The notes under the pieces were generated by a model. It had not been told where the DNA came from. It worked only from the letters and a program-made list of their open reading frames with translations, and did not search any database. The position numbers and the translations under genes were made by a program. 64,000 bases of DNA from Lepas anatifera (lineage: Eukaryota; Arthropoda; Thecostraca; Lepadidae): NCBI GenBank assembly GCA_034440635.1, contig JAOTON010000321.1:310001-374000 (forward strand). Reading direction: 5' to 3'. Of this stretch, positions 36,560 through 46,850 are shown in pieces. The number at the start of each line of letters is the position of its first letter. Position 1 is the stretch's first letter.

Positions 36560-37060
36560 CAGCTGCCGCCCCCGCCCGCACGCTGACGGGGGCGGGGGTG
36601 GCCAGCGGCCAGACCTGGGAGCCGCCCGGCGGCCAGCTGGCGTGGACACGCCGGCGACTTAGTGCGGGGTCACAGACTCGTAACCACTGCTCCCAGCCTT
36701 GAGAAAGGCCGCAGTCGGAATTCGAACAGAGGCACGCGCCGACCGCCACGCGCCTGGTGTACGTTTGACGACCACTGGGAACAGCAGCGTGGCTGGTCCC
36801 CAGGCGTCTGTGAATATTCCTACGCATCGTCCCAGCCACCGGACACTACCAGCGGTGTCTACGCTGCCTCTCCGGCTCCCACACACACCACACACACACC
36901 CAGATCCTCAGTCACAGACGTTCTCAGACGGAGAACAGCCGGCCAGAGTTTCACACCGATTCATCGGTTTGTTTTCATTGACGGCCAGACGTGTCGCGCG
37001 TGACGTCACCGAGACACTCAGCTGTTTCAGCTGCAGTCCCGCGCCGACAAAACGAGGTTA
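36560..37060 (+). promoter_or_regulatory. CpG-rich segment with CRE, 1.9 kb before the second exon
   Basis: TGACGTCA is at 37001-37008, flanked by CpG-rich DNA beginning at the GC-rich 36560-36660 stretch. A CA-rich run (36885-36900) lies within. It is the last CRE-bearing island before the exon at 38922, so it is a candidate proximal alternative promoter. No initiator exon could be assigned. Confidence 0.35.
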
Positions 37061-38921
37061 GATATCACTCGTCTGCAGGCTGCAACGTCTGCAGCAGTGT
37101 CGTGAACAAATAGCGCTGGTTAGGATTGGTTCATCAGTTCATGTAAAAGAGACGGACTTATTCCTGACGGACGGATCAGTTTATAACAACGGACTGGATC
37201 AGTAGACGTTTGAGTTATCGGCTGTTTAGGTACAAAAGCCTTCCGAAGAGGACCAGTAAGTTAGACGTTCAAGTCCTGAATCTCATGAGGCGTCATCCAA
37301 GGTTTATTCCAACAGTCTGCGACTCCTCGTGGGTTCTGCTGTGTAAATAGTTACATTATGGCTGGTGACATGCCTGATGGCTCCTATGTCATCAGTGCAG
37401 ATAAATCTAGTGCAAATAAGACATGCAAAACGGCGGGAGGGGGTCAGGGCACGAGCTAGGCCGGTCGCCGCCCTCCTTTGTGAATTGTCTAACTCAGCCG
37501 TCTGTCTGTTCAGTGGCTGATACCATATCGGCCTCCAGCGCCACATGCTGTCGCTCCCAGCGTATGTGACGCACGCGATAAACTGGCGCGGCGGCAGCGG
37601 CGGCAGCGCGTCACAAGGCCGCGCCGTGCCGCAGTCGGGGATTGCACCACCGCCGCCGCCGACGCCGGTGAAAGTCACTGTTCGTGATCAGCCAATTCAG
37701 GCGCACACTGATCTTGTCAGGTTCGGAAGTACGTCAGCGCTGGGGCTGCCGGCGCCGGGCCCGACGCTGCGCCGCCGTGCCCGTGCGATCGTATCACGCA
37801 CGTCGGCGCAATGTCTTCTGCTCTCGGCCCTTGTTCCTCTGGAGCATATGGTATCGTAATTACAATGCAATGGCTTACAATCTTAAGTTCTAGCTTGTAG
37901 CTCTTCAATCTGAATGATTTAGGGTTGAAAATGGCCAAGTGGCTGAATGATAGCGGGAAGATGTTTTGATCCCAGCACTATACTATGTGTTTTGGGCCCG
38001 GTTGAAAATAATATTTCTTCCTGATGTATATCGTATTTTGAACTCCCGATTGCGTCGGCCCCAACACAGCACAACACCTGTCCACACGCTGCATTGTGGT
38101 CGGTCTGTTCCGAAGCGCCCAAGCCTGTCCCGAATGCTGGGCCCCGGGCTGTGGGAATTTAGCAGATGTGGTGTCATGTTTTCCGTATGGGTCTGAGTCT
38201 GTGAGCTCGCAGGTGAACACCCCCCCACCCACCCAGCTTAATCAAACTGTTTCTACAGAGATATACCTGGTAGAGCGGCACCTACCGCGCAGCCAAAGTC
38301 CGGCGCCCCGTTTAGAACGTATGAGAATGTTTTGACGCATGGCACCTGTTTGGTCGCGGAGTAAGCCACAGCAGGTAATAATTGTCAACACGTGACGCGG
38401 ACACTGCGGAAAATTCGTCCGGTTTGATAAGTGGCAGGAAATTTCCGGAGCTATCCATTCAGCGTCATAAGCGCAGGAGCGGGGGGGTAGGGGGCTACCT
38501 CCCAGCTTTTGGACTGGGCGGCAGTGCCTCCTACTTTAAGCCGATTCCGGACCTTTTCCCTTAAAAAATCAAGTGATAGTATGAATCATATTTGCCCCCA
38601 CCAGCGATGACAAATCCCCCCCACTTGAAAAAGTTCCTGCGCCTATGCTCAGCGTCGTTCGGCTCGGCAAATATTTGGGCTGCCAATTGGAAAATCTCAA
38701 AGGTATGAACAAGCAGGTGCCTACAGCACCACGGTTGCAGTAGAGTTTAAATTGTGTTGTCTGGGGATCATATTCCCACTCTGTGATATTGTTTTCCCAT
38801 GTATGCACATCTTGCGCATCTTGTGTATGCATATTGCAAATTTTGTGGGCACTGCGCGAATTTTCCCGTATAGTCACTTGCGAAGTATGCGCCAATAATA
38901 GTATGATTCTTCTTCTTCCAG
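37061..38921 (+). other. Distal intron 1, GC-rich at 37535-37835
   Basis: A GC-rich patch with GGCGGCAGCGGCGGCAGCGC sits near 37590. The rest is ordinary, and ends with the polypyrimidine tract and AG that precede the exon at 38922. The ORFs are overlapping shadows. Confidence 0.4.
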
Positions 38922-39047
38922 GGTGCCTACAACTACCCACAGTACGACGAGCGCTCGGAGGAGGTGTGGCCATCTTCTGGAACGGAGGTGGCCTACAGCA
39001 GCTCCGCCCCAATGCCGCAGGAACACAACAGTGCCTTCTACACACAG
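38922..39047 (+). CDS. Internal exon of an E-protein-like bHLH factor gene
   Basis: A clean acceptor (TTCTTCTTCCAG, ending 38921) and a donor (CAG then GTCAGT at 39048) bound 126 nt, exactly 42 codons, phase 0 at both ends. Only one frame has natural protein composition: it begins GAYNYPQYDERSEEVWPSSG, continues TEVAYSSSAPMPQ and ends HNSAFYTQ. The order of an acidic Tyr-rich part, P-S-S-G-x-E, a Ser-rich spacer and then S-x-F-Y/F-x-Q matches the N-terminal region of E-proteins (PSSGEDYGRD to YPAPFYV in E2A, STFPSSFFMQ in TCF4). E-proteins are nuclear partners of tissue-specific bHLH factors. The bHLH itself is not in the window, so identity is tentative. It joins in phase with 41577. Confidence 0.55.
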
Positions 39048-39341
39048 GTCAGTCTTCAGCTCTTTCCTTCACGTCTGGAAAAGATCCAGTGAGCGTTGTT
39101 TTAGGTTGTTTGTACTTCCAACGGAGATGTGCAAATGTACTCCGTCACTGCGTCATCATCAAAGTTATATCGTATGAAACCTTTCAGGTTCCTGTGCTTA
39201 TGTTTTTAGTTAAACAAATCCAACTGACCGAAAACTTTTTGAGAACATCCTGTCAAATCAGCGACGCTGTATGCGCACCCTAGCAAGAGTTCCGTCTTGC
39301 AATACGCTGAGTTAATAGGTATACATATGTAGCTTCTTGTT

Positions 39342-39524
39342 GAGGGATGGGTGGCGTAATGGATACCGCTTCTGTCTACTAAGCCACTCGTTCCGGGTTC
39401 AAGTTCCGGTGGAGCCTCTAAATAAGTCGATCTGATCACCCCAAGTCCCTCCCAACAGGGTAAGATATGGCGACGCCATATCACCCCGGCAGTTGGTGCG
39501 TCGTTTAGCCCCCAAAATTATTAT
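39342..39524 (+). mobile_element. tRNA-derived SINE, head type I, with 14-bp duplication
   Basis: The head has tRNA-like A box (TGGCGTAATGGATA) and B box (GGTTCAAGTTCC) sequences. The body ends in the conserved tail GGCGACGCCATATCACC, CAGTTGGTGCGTCGTTTAGC and a TTATTATT end. TGTAGCTTCTTGTT occurs on both sides (39328-39341 and 39525-39538), the duplication made by LINE-assisted insertion. It lies 281 bases downstream of the 126-nt exon. Confidence 0.92.
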
Positions 39525-39538
39525 TGTAGCTTCTTGTT

Positions 39539-41339
39539 TTTCCATAATTGTTCATCCCATTGCAATGCATCGGCCAAAACATCATTCTGTTTGCCCTGCG
39601 CTCCGTTCCTAAAAGCGGATAGTTTTACTGGTGAAGTAAAAACTGTGCCGGAGATCTGGCCGCTGCGGTGTGCGCCAGATGTGGTGCATGGCTGCGCTGT
39701 GGTTGTATCACGTCATGGTCACATCACTCGGTCCCGGCCACGGCAGCGCCGCCGCAGCGCACGCACCGAGCTTCAGATGTCTAGTCCAGGTGTGCCTATA
39801 CAGCTCATACGGATTGTGTACTGGGAGTTATCTCAGGAGTGAAATCAATCGGGAATGCACCAAAACACAATGCCTTGCCTAGCGCCATGTGGAGCATGTT
39901 TTGCCACGCGCGTAACAGTCGCAGGGGTCTACCCAGTTTTTCCGCCATTAACAAACGTTTACCGTGAAAGAATTGTCAGTCATCAGTGAGGACTATGTTT
40001 CACAGCCACTACGTCCCCCGTCTGCAACGTTTTAAGAAAAGAGTTGTGACTCTCAACTGAGTTGATTTCAATCGAAAAGTTAGAATGGTGAGTTGAGTTG
40101 AGTTGAGTCGGTTCACACCATGTCAATGAATTGAGCTGAGTTGTGAAGACATAGTCAACTGAGTCAACAAAGAAGGGGACTCAACACATAAGTACGATGC
40201 CAGATAGAAACGTTTGAGTTTGCCTACCTTTTTAAAAACTCATTTTAACCTCCTTTAAACATCTTTTCCTCCAGGGTTTCAATTGCTTCAGGCAAGATTT
40301 CAATTTGTTTTAGTTTATAAGTTCAATTCTAAGGTTCAATTCCTTATTTTAAAGGCCCATCCGGTCTGAAGAAATCCCTAGGCACAAATAATACATGTAC
40401 TCGAAAACTTAAACGGGCGGAGTGAACCCTGTATCCTATTGCGTTAAGCTTTTAAAGTAGTGAAACTGACTGCAAAATGCACGCATCATTACGCGTCGTT
40501 GTCGTTGCCCAAGAATAAACGCAAAAAAGTGTGGGCCATTGCTGTCGTTGAAGAAAATATTCAACCAACTAGAGGCTCAGGCTTTAGTAGCCCCAGGCAA
40601 AAGAAGTGTACAAAACCATGTGATAATTCATAGATAGCTGCATCTATTTTTTACTTTATGAATTTTTTGTCTTTAATGCGCCGTCTACAGCTGCTTTAAT
40701 AATTTTGCCTGTTAGAAGGAGATAATGCTATTAGCGAGGGAACTTCGACACTTGATTTGATTACAATGAACAAAAAAAAAACGGCATCCCACGAATTAGA
40801 GAACATATTTCCTGCTTCTGGTTCTGCCTGATCAGAGACCTTTGCTTGGCCTCTGTATTTGGAAAGTCATGTGCTGAATTATGAATTTTCCTATTTAACC
40901 GTCGTACTGCTATTTTGCAGAGCGACAGGTGTGTCTTACTTATTTTTGATTATTTATTATTTTTAATTATTCATTTATCATTTATTTATTTATTTATTTT
41001 CGACCTAAGTCGAAGTTTGAGTTGAGTTGAATTGTGAGTTGAGTCGAAGTTGAGTTGACGGGATCGAAGCTTGAGTCGCAGTTGAGTCGGTTCACTGAAA
41101 TCTTGACTGTGATTTGAGTCGGAGTTGAGTCGACCGCTCTCAGCATGCGAGTTGAGTTGAGCCGACTCAACAAAATTATGGAATGCACAACTCTGCCTAA
41201 GGATGACTGAGGGGGTGGTGACATCCCGGGTAACCACTTGTTTATGGCGATGGCTGTTGCTCCACCGTCTCCCTAGTAACCAGCTGCACCGCCACTGGCT
41301 GTATACGTCAGGATACCTATTTCAATGGAGAACACTAAC
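39539..41339 (+). other. Intron 2, mostly featureless with GAGTT-rich stretches
   Basis: GAGTTGAGTTGAGTT-like pentamer repeats appear at 40085-40175 and, in denser form, at 41015-41170. TTTA repeats are at 40975-41000. A GC-richer patch lies at 39655-39770. No further exon was recognised. Confidence 0.5.
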
Positions 41340-41560
41340 AGATCAATACCAATATCTGTGGTTAAGGGTGATAGCTGACCTGTGTCCGTGGTTGAGGGTG
41401 ACAGTTGACCTGTGTCCATGGTTGAGGGTGATAGCTGACCTGTGTCCGTGGTTTAGTGTGACAGCTGACCTGTGTCCGTGGTTGAGGGTGATAGCAGACC
41501 CGTTCCCGCTGTTCAGGGCTGTGGCTGATCTGCGGCTTTGTTCGGGCTGACGGCTGGCCT
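41340..41560 (+). repeat. 30-bp intronic minisatellite abutting the third exon
   Basis: The unit GTGATAGCTGACCTGTGTCC-GTGGTTGAGG repeats about five times cleanly. It then degrades through CAGGGCTGTGGCTGATCTGC and TCGGGCTGACGGCTGGCC into the polypyrimidine tract of the 41577 exon. The exon itself has GGCTGATCTAGCGGCTGATC near its start, so repeat-like sequence may continue into coding sequence. Confidence 0.85.
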
Positions 41561-41576
41561 GTCCTTTACCTTTCAG

Positions 41577-41748
41577 GGCGACGGCAGCTTGGCTGATCTA
41601 GCGGCTGATCTGAACCAGCCCAGTGCTGGCGGGTTCCTGCCGGGCTACCCTGACAACCACCCAGTGGACCTGAGCTCGCCGCGACCCGAGCTGGACTACA
41701 GACGCGACCCCTACAAGGTCAACGGACTCAGCCTTAACGTACAGGATG
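41577..41748 (+). CDS. Internal exon of the E-protein-like gene
   Basis: The acceptor TTTACCTTTCAG ends at 41576, and the donor (GATG then GTGAGT) starts at 41749. The 172 nt give 57 codons plus one base, so it enters in phase 0, matching the 39047 donor, and leaves in phase 1. The frame starts GDGSLADLAADLNQPSAGGF and goes on LPGYPDNHPVDLSSPRPELD, then YRRDPYKVNGLSLNVQD. The junction Q|GDGSLADLAADLNQP is close to the E-protein pattern FMQ|DGHHSSDPW-to-GMNQPGYAGML (TCF4) and VADGSLHPSAELW (E2A), an acidic segment followed by NQP-x-GG. This supports a Daughterless/TCF4-type factor. Later exons including the bHLH should lie beyond 64 kb or were missed. Confidence 0.55.
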
Positions 41749-43207
41749 GTGAGTTTACCTGCAGTTCATTTGTCCAGCTGTGGCAGTTTTCGGTTTCCTG
41801 ATCTTACAGTATAGATAGCCAGACTGCAGGTTTTAGCACCAATGGCTATATTCCCGGACGAAATTGTGATGTATAGCTTTAACCCATTCCTGTTTTCCCT
41901 CTAAAATGTGTTTCCAAGATTTTCATACACTCTGAATTCGTATCAGATGCACAGATAGCAAAATATCGGGATTAGACATTCAATGTTTGAGGAAAATTCA
42001 CACGACAAAATTCATTGATACGTCTGGGTTTGCGACAAATTGAAAAACTACTGAAACCCATAAAACGTACAGGCACTAACTTTGCATACTACAGAATGCA
42101 AAGATGAAAATATACATGCAGCGCTGGGACAGCAAAGATAAATCTCTTATATAAATACGTGTTACGTATCTCTGGCGCCACTACGTAAATTGATCGGGCT
42201 ACGTATTGCCTAGCGCCTGCTACGTCTGAAATTATTGTGCTTATTATCGGAATTAAATATCCAAGTCGCTGATAGTGGTTGCTAGCTTTGCCGAGATAGA
42301 GAAGTATTTCTGAAAAATGAGGCAATATTCCCTGGCTTCGAACGTGAAAATACCGTTTATCGAATGGATCTATCTTTTCTGATTTCTGAAAGACAATGTG
42401 GAACGCTAATTTCATGCTACGCAAATTGGCACATGTGAATTTTCTAATTTGTTATAACCAGCTGCTCTCAATTCCGGCATTTCTGTCACCTCCGTTGGCA
42501 CTCTAGGATACGCATTGTAATAGGTAAAGCAAAAATAAAATCTGGATGAAAAAGCATGTGGCAAGGATCAGTTCCCTAGCAACTTTCTGTTTGTCTGTTT
42601 TTTCTTTCTGCACACTCAAATGTTGCCAGCATCAGCCCTCTGTACTGGCGCTGCTAGTGCCTATGGAAGGTCGTTCCTACTGTCCAATATGAAGAATATC
42701 TATGTGAAAATATAATGTATTTTGTCGGGGGAAGTGTCGGAGATTAGACACTTGGCTGTTATGCTCTAAAATTGGAAAGCATTGATTACAAAAATTTTCC
42801 ATTTGGCATTCCGATGCGGCTGCAGCTTTATTCAATGAGACGAAGTATGTTTACTACACTCCTCGGTGAACTGCACCATTACATACAAAGAAGTAGAAAC
42901 GTGTTTTCGCTAATAGGTCAAGCTCTCTCCCCACAATAATTTGTGACAATGCCTTTGGTTTTACATCTATATTTCCATAGGTCATATTGTTATGAAACAT
43001 TGAAAACAAAAAATGTGCCTTCCAACATTTTATTTCCATCTGAAACCTTACCGGTCACGTTTATGCGGCGAATTTTCTACTTATTTTGAGACTTACTTGG
43101 TGCCATTCGAGAAGGCTTCCAGGGTCTCAGTCAGGGACGCAGGTAGTTTCAATGCAGGTACTTTATTCAGGGCTGAACATTCATTTTAACTGATGAGGTT
43201 GTGTCCC
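41749..43207. other. Following intron, no feature recognised
   Basis: AT-rich DNA without recognisable repeats or exons. ORF 42089-42424 minus has no motif. Confidence 0.4.
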
Positions 43208-43502
43208 AGAACAGGTATGTATGTACAGTCCCCCGCAATTGAAATTGCCATAACTAGGCTCGACCGGTTTAGGATAGATATCTTGCATCCTATGGTGCCT
43301 ATAAGTTTACAAATGGGTTCATCATGTGTATTTTTTCTAGAGCTTTCCAGTGGTCACCATTAATTCCTAATCTGACATCTGGGTGAGAAAATATTACACA
43401 ATTACTGATTTTGCTGCATTCTGACGGGGTAGTCTTCGGCTGAATTGCCACCGCCTCTGATAATCCCTGACCCTCTCGCCCATACCTGGACCACGTGACC
43501 TC
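43208..43502 (-). repeat. Dispersed repeat family 6, uninterrupted copy (empty site)
   Basis: Read on the minus strand it matches 53262-53520 from CACGTGG/ACC-CAGGTATG through CCGTCAGAATGCAGCAAAA, CAGTAATTGTGTAATATTTT and AACCGGTCGAGCCTAGT. It then continues without a break into ATGGCAATTTCAATTGCGGG and GGACTGTAC, which in the other copy lies at 59555-59598. It therefore shows the state before the 6-kb insertion. No coding potential is visible. Confidence 0.88.
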
Positions 43503-43949
43503 ACAGATGAATGGGCGGTTGGCATTGTGCCAGCTCATTTATCCCTCTCACAAATCTTGTCGGGTCTGAGGGGCACTCGTATTGCAATTGCTCCCACTGT
43601 GTTGCTGTGTGCTGGACAACTGGCGTCACTGCCCTGGGGCAATGCAGTGGCAGAACCACGAGTTGCTTTTTTGAGGGGGGGGCAATATCCAATAAGATGG
43701 GCACATATGGGGCAAACCATCGGAATATATTTTGCTGCGGGGAAGCACACGAATTTTCCCTCCTATATCCGTCCTTGTGCTTGGGTTGCGAAACATCTAA
43801 GCTGTCACTGGCTGCCGGGGCTCCCCTCACCTGCATGTTTATTTAGAGAGGATTCTGGTAAAACGGCTGGTACAGTGATACAACTTTGTTTGGAGGTTTC
43901 ATTAAAATGATATTTTCAGATACTTGTCAGAAGAGGGGACAGTTGGAGC
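43503..43949. other. No gene recognised
   Basis: Three or four overlapping ORFs on both strands (43501-43910) have no familiar features. A G-rich GAGGGGGGGGC run at 43671 suggests a repeat fragment. Confidence 0.35.
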
Positions 43950-44221
43950 CATAGGTGGATCCAAGGGTAAAGGAATGCAGGTCCCCCTCATTGACCCTCG
44001 GCGTCCCTAAAATGATCACAGCATTCCTCTAAACGGTCGATGGCGCTTCCTGAAATGTCACTTCCACCCCTCCCACCAGGATGCGAAAGTCGGCACCCCG
44101 CCATAGGATTTGGCACCCACCTGAAAGCTTTTACCGGCCAAAAGTGGCACCCAATTGGTACGCATGGCGTCCCACCCCCCCCGGCAAGGTGACCCCCATC
44201 GGCGATCCTGGATCCCCTATG
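43950..44221 (-). mobile_element. MITE family 1, diverged full-length copy
   Basis: The termini CATAGGTGGATCCAAGGG and CCTGGATCCCCTATG are inverted repeats. The interior carries ATTGACCCTCGGCG, GGATGCGAAAGTCGGCACC, GATAGG-like ATAGGATTTGGC and CCGGCCAAAAGTGGC, in the same order as 55491-55733. No matching 8-bp duplication remains, in keeping with its age. Confidence 0.8.
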
Positions 44222-44679
44222 GTGTAGGCAGGCCCCAAATTTTCATTAAACATCCCGATTTAAGAAACAATGGGAAAATCGGGCATTGTGGGGGCAGCAT
44301 TTTGCGAAGGTCACAAGAAGCCTGAACCTGACGAGGTTTTGTTTTTGGAAGGGACATTTTCTTGTCACGGGTAACGATTCACTGGCTCTATCACTGTTTC
44401 GTCGGTGGCGGCGATTATTTATTATGGGACAATTGCTTCCAACTAAATGAGCTTAATTCCGTCCACAGAAATTTTTTTAATTTCCAGCTTGAGAACCTTT
44501 GTAGAGCCTTTTTCTCGGGAGCATAAAACTGTGACCTCGCTTGACTCAAATCACGCAGCCGGCTCCTCTCAACGAACGGCAACCATTGCTTTAACTGGGG
44601 AGGATGGAGTTTCCATGAACTGGCCTCTAGACTGCGTCACACGGTGCAAGCTTGGCATAGCGTTTGTGATAGTCTCTAA
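44222..44679. other. No gene recognised
   Basis: Ordinary DNA. ORF 44447-44698 plus partly overlaps the adjacent SINE and is not supported. Confidence 0.4.
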
Positions 44680-44850
44680 TAAAAATTGTTGGGGTTAGAC
44701 GACGCTCCAGCTCTCAAAGTTATATGGCGTTACCAACTCTCACCCTGTAAGGAGAGATTTGGTGCGTTTGATCAGCATACCTATTCAGAGAATCTGCCGG
44801 GACAGGAACCCAAGGAGATGAACCCGGGGGAGTTGAGCCAGGGAATCAGC
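44680..44850 (-). mobile_element. Decayed SINE of the same family
   Basis: The minus-strand tail is recognisable as AAAAATTGTTGGGGTTAGACGACGC, AAGTTATATGGCGTTACCAACTCTCACCCTGTA and CTATTCAGAGAATCTGCCGG in plus-strand spelling. The tRNA-like head has largely eroded. Confidence 0.65.
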
Positions 44851-45034
44851 GCTAGGTTTCTTGCGGCCTTTTGACAGCACCCTCACTTGTCGGAAGGATA
44901 TGATCATATTTTATCCTGAAAATATTAGATAATTCTTAGCAGTATTACAAAGGTATAAAAGCCTATGTAGCAGCTTTAGCGGCAATAGTGATCTTTGTTG
45001 TGCGTATCATTAGCGGTAAAATTGGTTAGTGATG

Positions 45035-45380
45035 GATCTAGGTGGTAGTTTTGGTGGGACAAACAAAAATCGAAACGCAAGAAAAAACGTCACGCAGTGA
45101 AAGTTTTTGCAACAATTTAACTGGCCGGCAGGTTGGGGAGGCGGGGAGTGGGGAGTAAATATAAGTCGAAAAGCAAAACAAACAGGCGTCACTGGGTGAA
45201 ATATGTGGCCACAAAATGCTTGCTTTCGATGTCCAAGGATCATTCACCCAAATACGATTTTAAATATCAAGAAGACCAGACTCCAATATTCACACCGAAG
45301 TTGACTGGTTCTGTTTGACAATGATTTCTTCAGTTAAAGCACCAACACCTTGCTTATGAACTTAAAAGGAGCCGGGGAAA
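45035..45380 (+). repeat. Dispersed repeat, copy 2 (partner at 21060-21350)
   Basis: It shares AAACGTCACGCAGTGAAAG, CAACAATTTAACTGGCCGG, GGCGTCACTGGGTGAAATATG, GGCCACAAAATGCTTGC, GATGTCCAAGG and TTAAAAGGAGCCGGG with the 21-kb copy, in the same order and strand. It is longer because of an insertion near 45260-45330. Confidence 0.6.
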
Positions 45381-45753
45381 AGGTCGACAGCTTGGGGGAG
45401 GGGGATAACATTATTGTTTTGCTCCGAGCTTTTTCGTTCGGGGAGAAAATACGTATTGTCCCCCTCTCCTTGGGTCTTCCATTAGAACTGGGTGCTGTTT
45501 GAGGGGTCTCGTTGCCACGTGCGACCACCGAGGGTAAAAGGGCAGTGAATAGTGAATGTTTCTCTGATGAAATCCACCAACTCGAGAGCTACTACTCTTC
45601 GAAATTTAGCGCTACGTTGGTTCCAGCTATTATTGATGGTAAAATTTTTTGATCTGTCGCTGAAATGAAAATATTTTAGGATAAATATTGTTAACATATT
45701 CTGGTTGGGCGAAACCAGAATATTACCCGGGGGACCTTGTAACCAAAGCCTAC

Positions 45754-46095
45754 CTTTGGCGGACGCAGGGGGGGGGGACATTCCGGTCATGGCCCCCCAA
45801 AGCGCTGGAGGGGGGCCAAACTCTTTCCCCCCAAACGCCGGATAAATTTTTTGAAAAAGGTGTGTAAACTAGGCCTGTAGAGCAACAAATATTCGCTCCC
45901 ACCCTCCCCCTCCCCCCCACCCCCCGGAGAGCGATCATGCACTTGGAGAGGTAGCTTATACTAGGTCTGTCGAGCACTGAAAAAAGGTGTTTACACTAGG
46001 TATGTAGAGCAAAAAATATTCGCTCCCACCCCCTCCCCAGGAGGACAGGCAGACATGGGTTTGCCCCCCAAAACTCGGGTCTGCGTACGTCCCTG
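45754..46095 (+). mobile_element. 342-bp hAT-type MITE (family 2), perfect 8-bp duplication
   Basis: The element runs from CTTTGGCGGACGCAGGG to GGGTCTGCGTACGTCCCTG. AAGCCTAC flanks both sides (45746-45753 and 46096-46103). Internally two similar halves each contain GTGTTTACACTAGG or GTGTGTAAACTAGGC, a TGTAGAGCA phrase and AATATTCGCTCCCACC. A relative in opposite orientation is at 7902-8207. No ORF of meaningful size is present. Confidence 0.9.
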
Positions 46096-46103
46096 AAGCC
46101 TAC

Positions 46104-46441
46104 GCTGCTCCCTTGACCTGAGAGGGTATATTACCAACAAGACTAAAATTGGACTGGAAACGAATGTTAAGCTGGACTGATTCTGGTTTAGCCCGAGAGA
46201 TTATTATCAGTATATTGTTTTGGGATTTCATTGAGTTTAAATCTTTAGCCTCGATAAGTTTTTTTAGAAATCCCGCAGCCTAATATTGAGCCCCTTGGGC
46301 TAAAGGGTGTTTAAGCTCGTGCAATCTTTCGAAAGCCTAGCTGGCTCAAAGAGGCTCCTAGCTATCGTGCATCCTTAGCTGCCATCTCAACTTAACGTAT
46401 CTGCCTTGGTTTTGGTCGCCCGGAAAGAGGCACATAAGCAT
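46104..46441. other. No feature recognised
   Basis: About 340 bases of ordinary AT-rich DNA between a MITE and a SINE. Confidence 0.4.
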
Positions 46442-46456
46442 TTATCACTAACTTTA

Positions 46457-46634
46457 ATAATTGTTGGGGTTTAACGACGCACCAACTGCCAGGGTCATAC
46501 GGCGTCGCCAACTCTCACCCTGTTGAAAGGGATTTTGGGGATCAGATCGACTTATTCAGAGGCTCCCCCGGGACTTGAACCCGGGACCGGTGGCTTAGAA
46601 GACAAGGGTGCTATCCACTAAGCCACCTCATCCC
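46457..46634 (-). mobile_element. tRNA-derived SINE, head type I, with 15-bp duplication
   Basis: On the minus strand the head reads GGGATGAGGTGGCTTAGTGG and has a B box GGTTCAAGTCCCGG. The shared body GGAGCCTCTGAATAAGTCGA and the tail GGCGACGCCGTATGACC-CTGGCAGTTGGTGCGTCG follow. TTATCACTAACTTTA flanks both sides (46442-46456 and 46635-46649). Confidence 0.93.
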
Positions 46635-46671
46635 TTATCACTAACTTTATACGATATTGTACGTAATATAT

Positions 46672-46850
46672 AAATTTTTGGGCTTATCGATGCACCAACT
46701 GCCAGTGTCATATGGCGTCGCCAACTTTTTTACTGTTGAAAAGATATCCCGGGAGCCAGTTTGCCCCTTGTTCAGGGAATCCGCCGGGCCTTGAACCCGG
46801 GTCGGCTGGGTGGAATCCAGCTACGCTGACCACTCCACTACAGCGTCTCT
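46672..46850 (-). mobile_element. tRNA-derived SINE, head type II
   Basis: The minus-strand head is AGAGACGCTGTAGTGGAGTG, followed by GTCAGCGTAGCTGGATTCC and B box GGTTCAAGGCCCGG. The tail is the same GGCGACGCCATATGACACTG and CAGTTGGTGCATCGATAAGC as in type I elements. Head and body differ from the neighbouring type I copy only 40 bases away. The duplication is not clear. Confidence 0.85.

Noticed and set aside
39344..39420. tRNA gene (also considered for 46457-46634, 46672-46850 and 60039-60228)
   Set aside because: A and B box-like motifs are present, but the cloverleaf is imperfect and each is joined to a common tail, with 12- to 15-bp duplications on three of the four, which marks them as SINEs.
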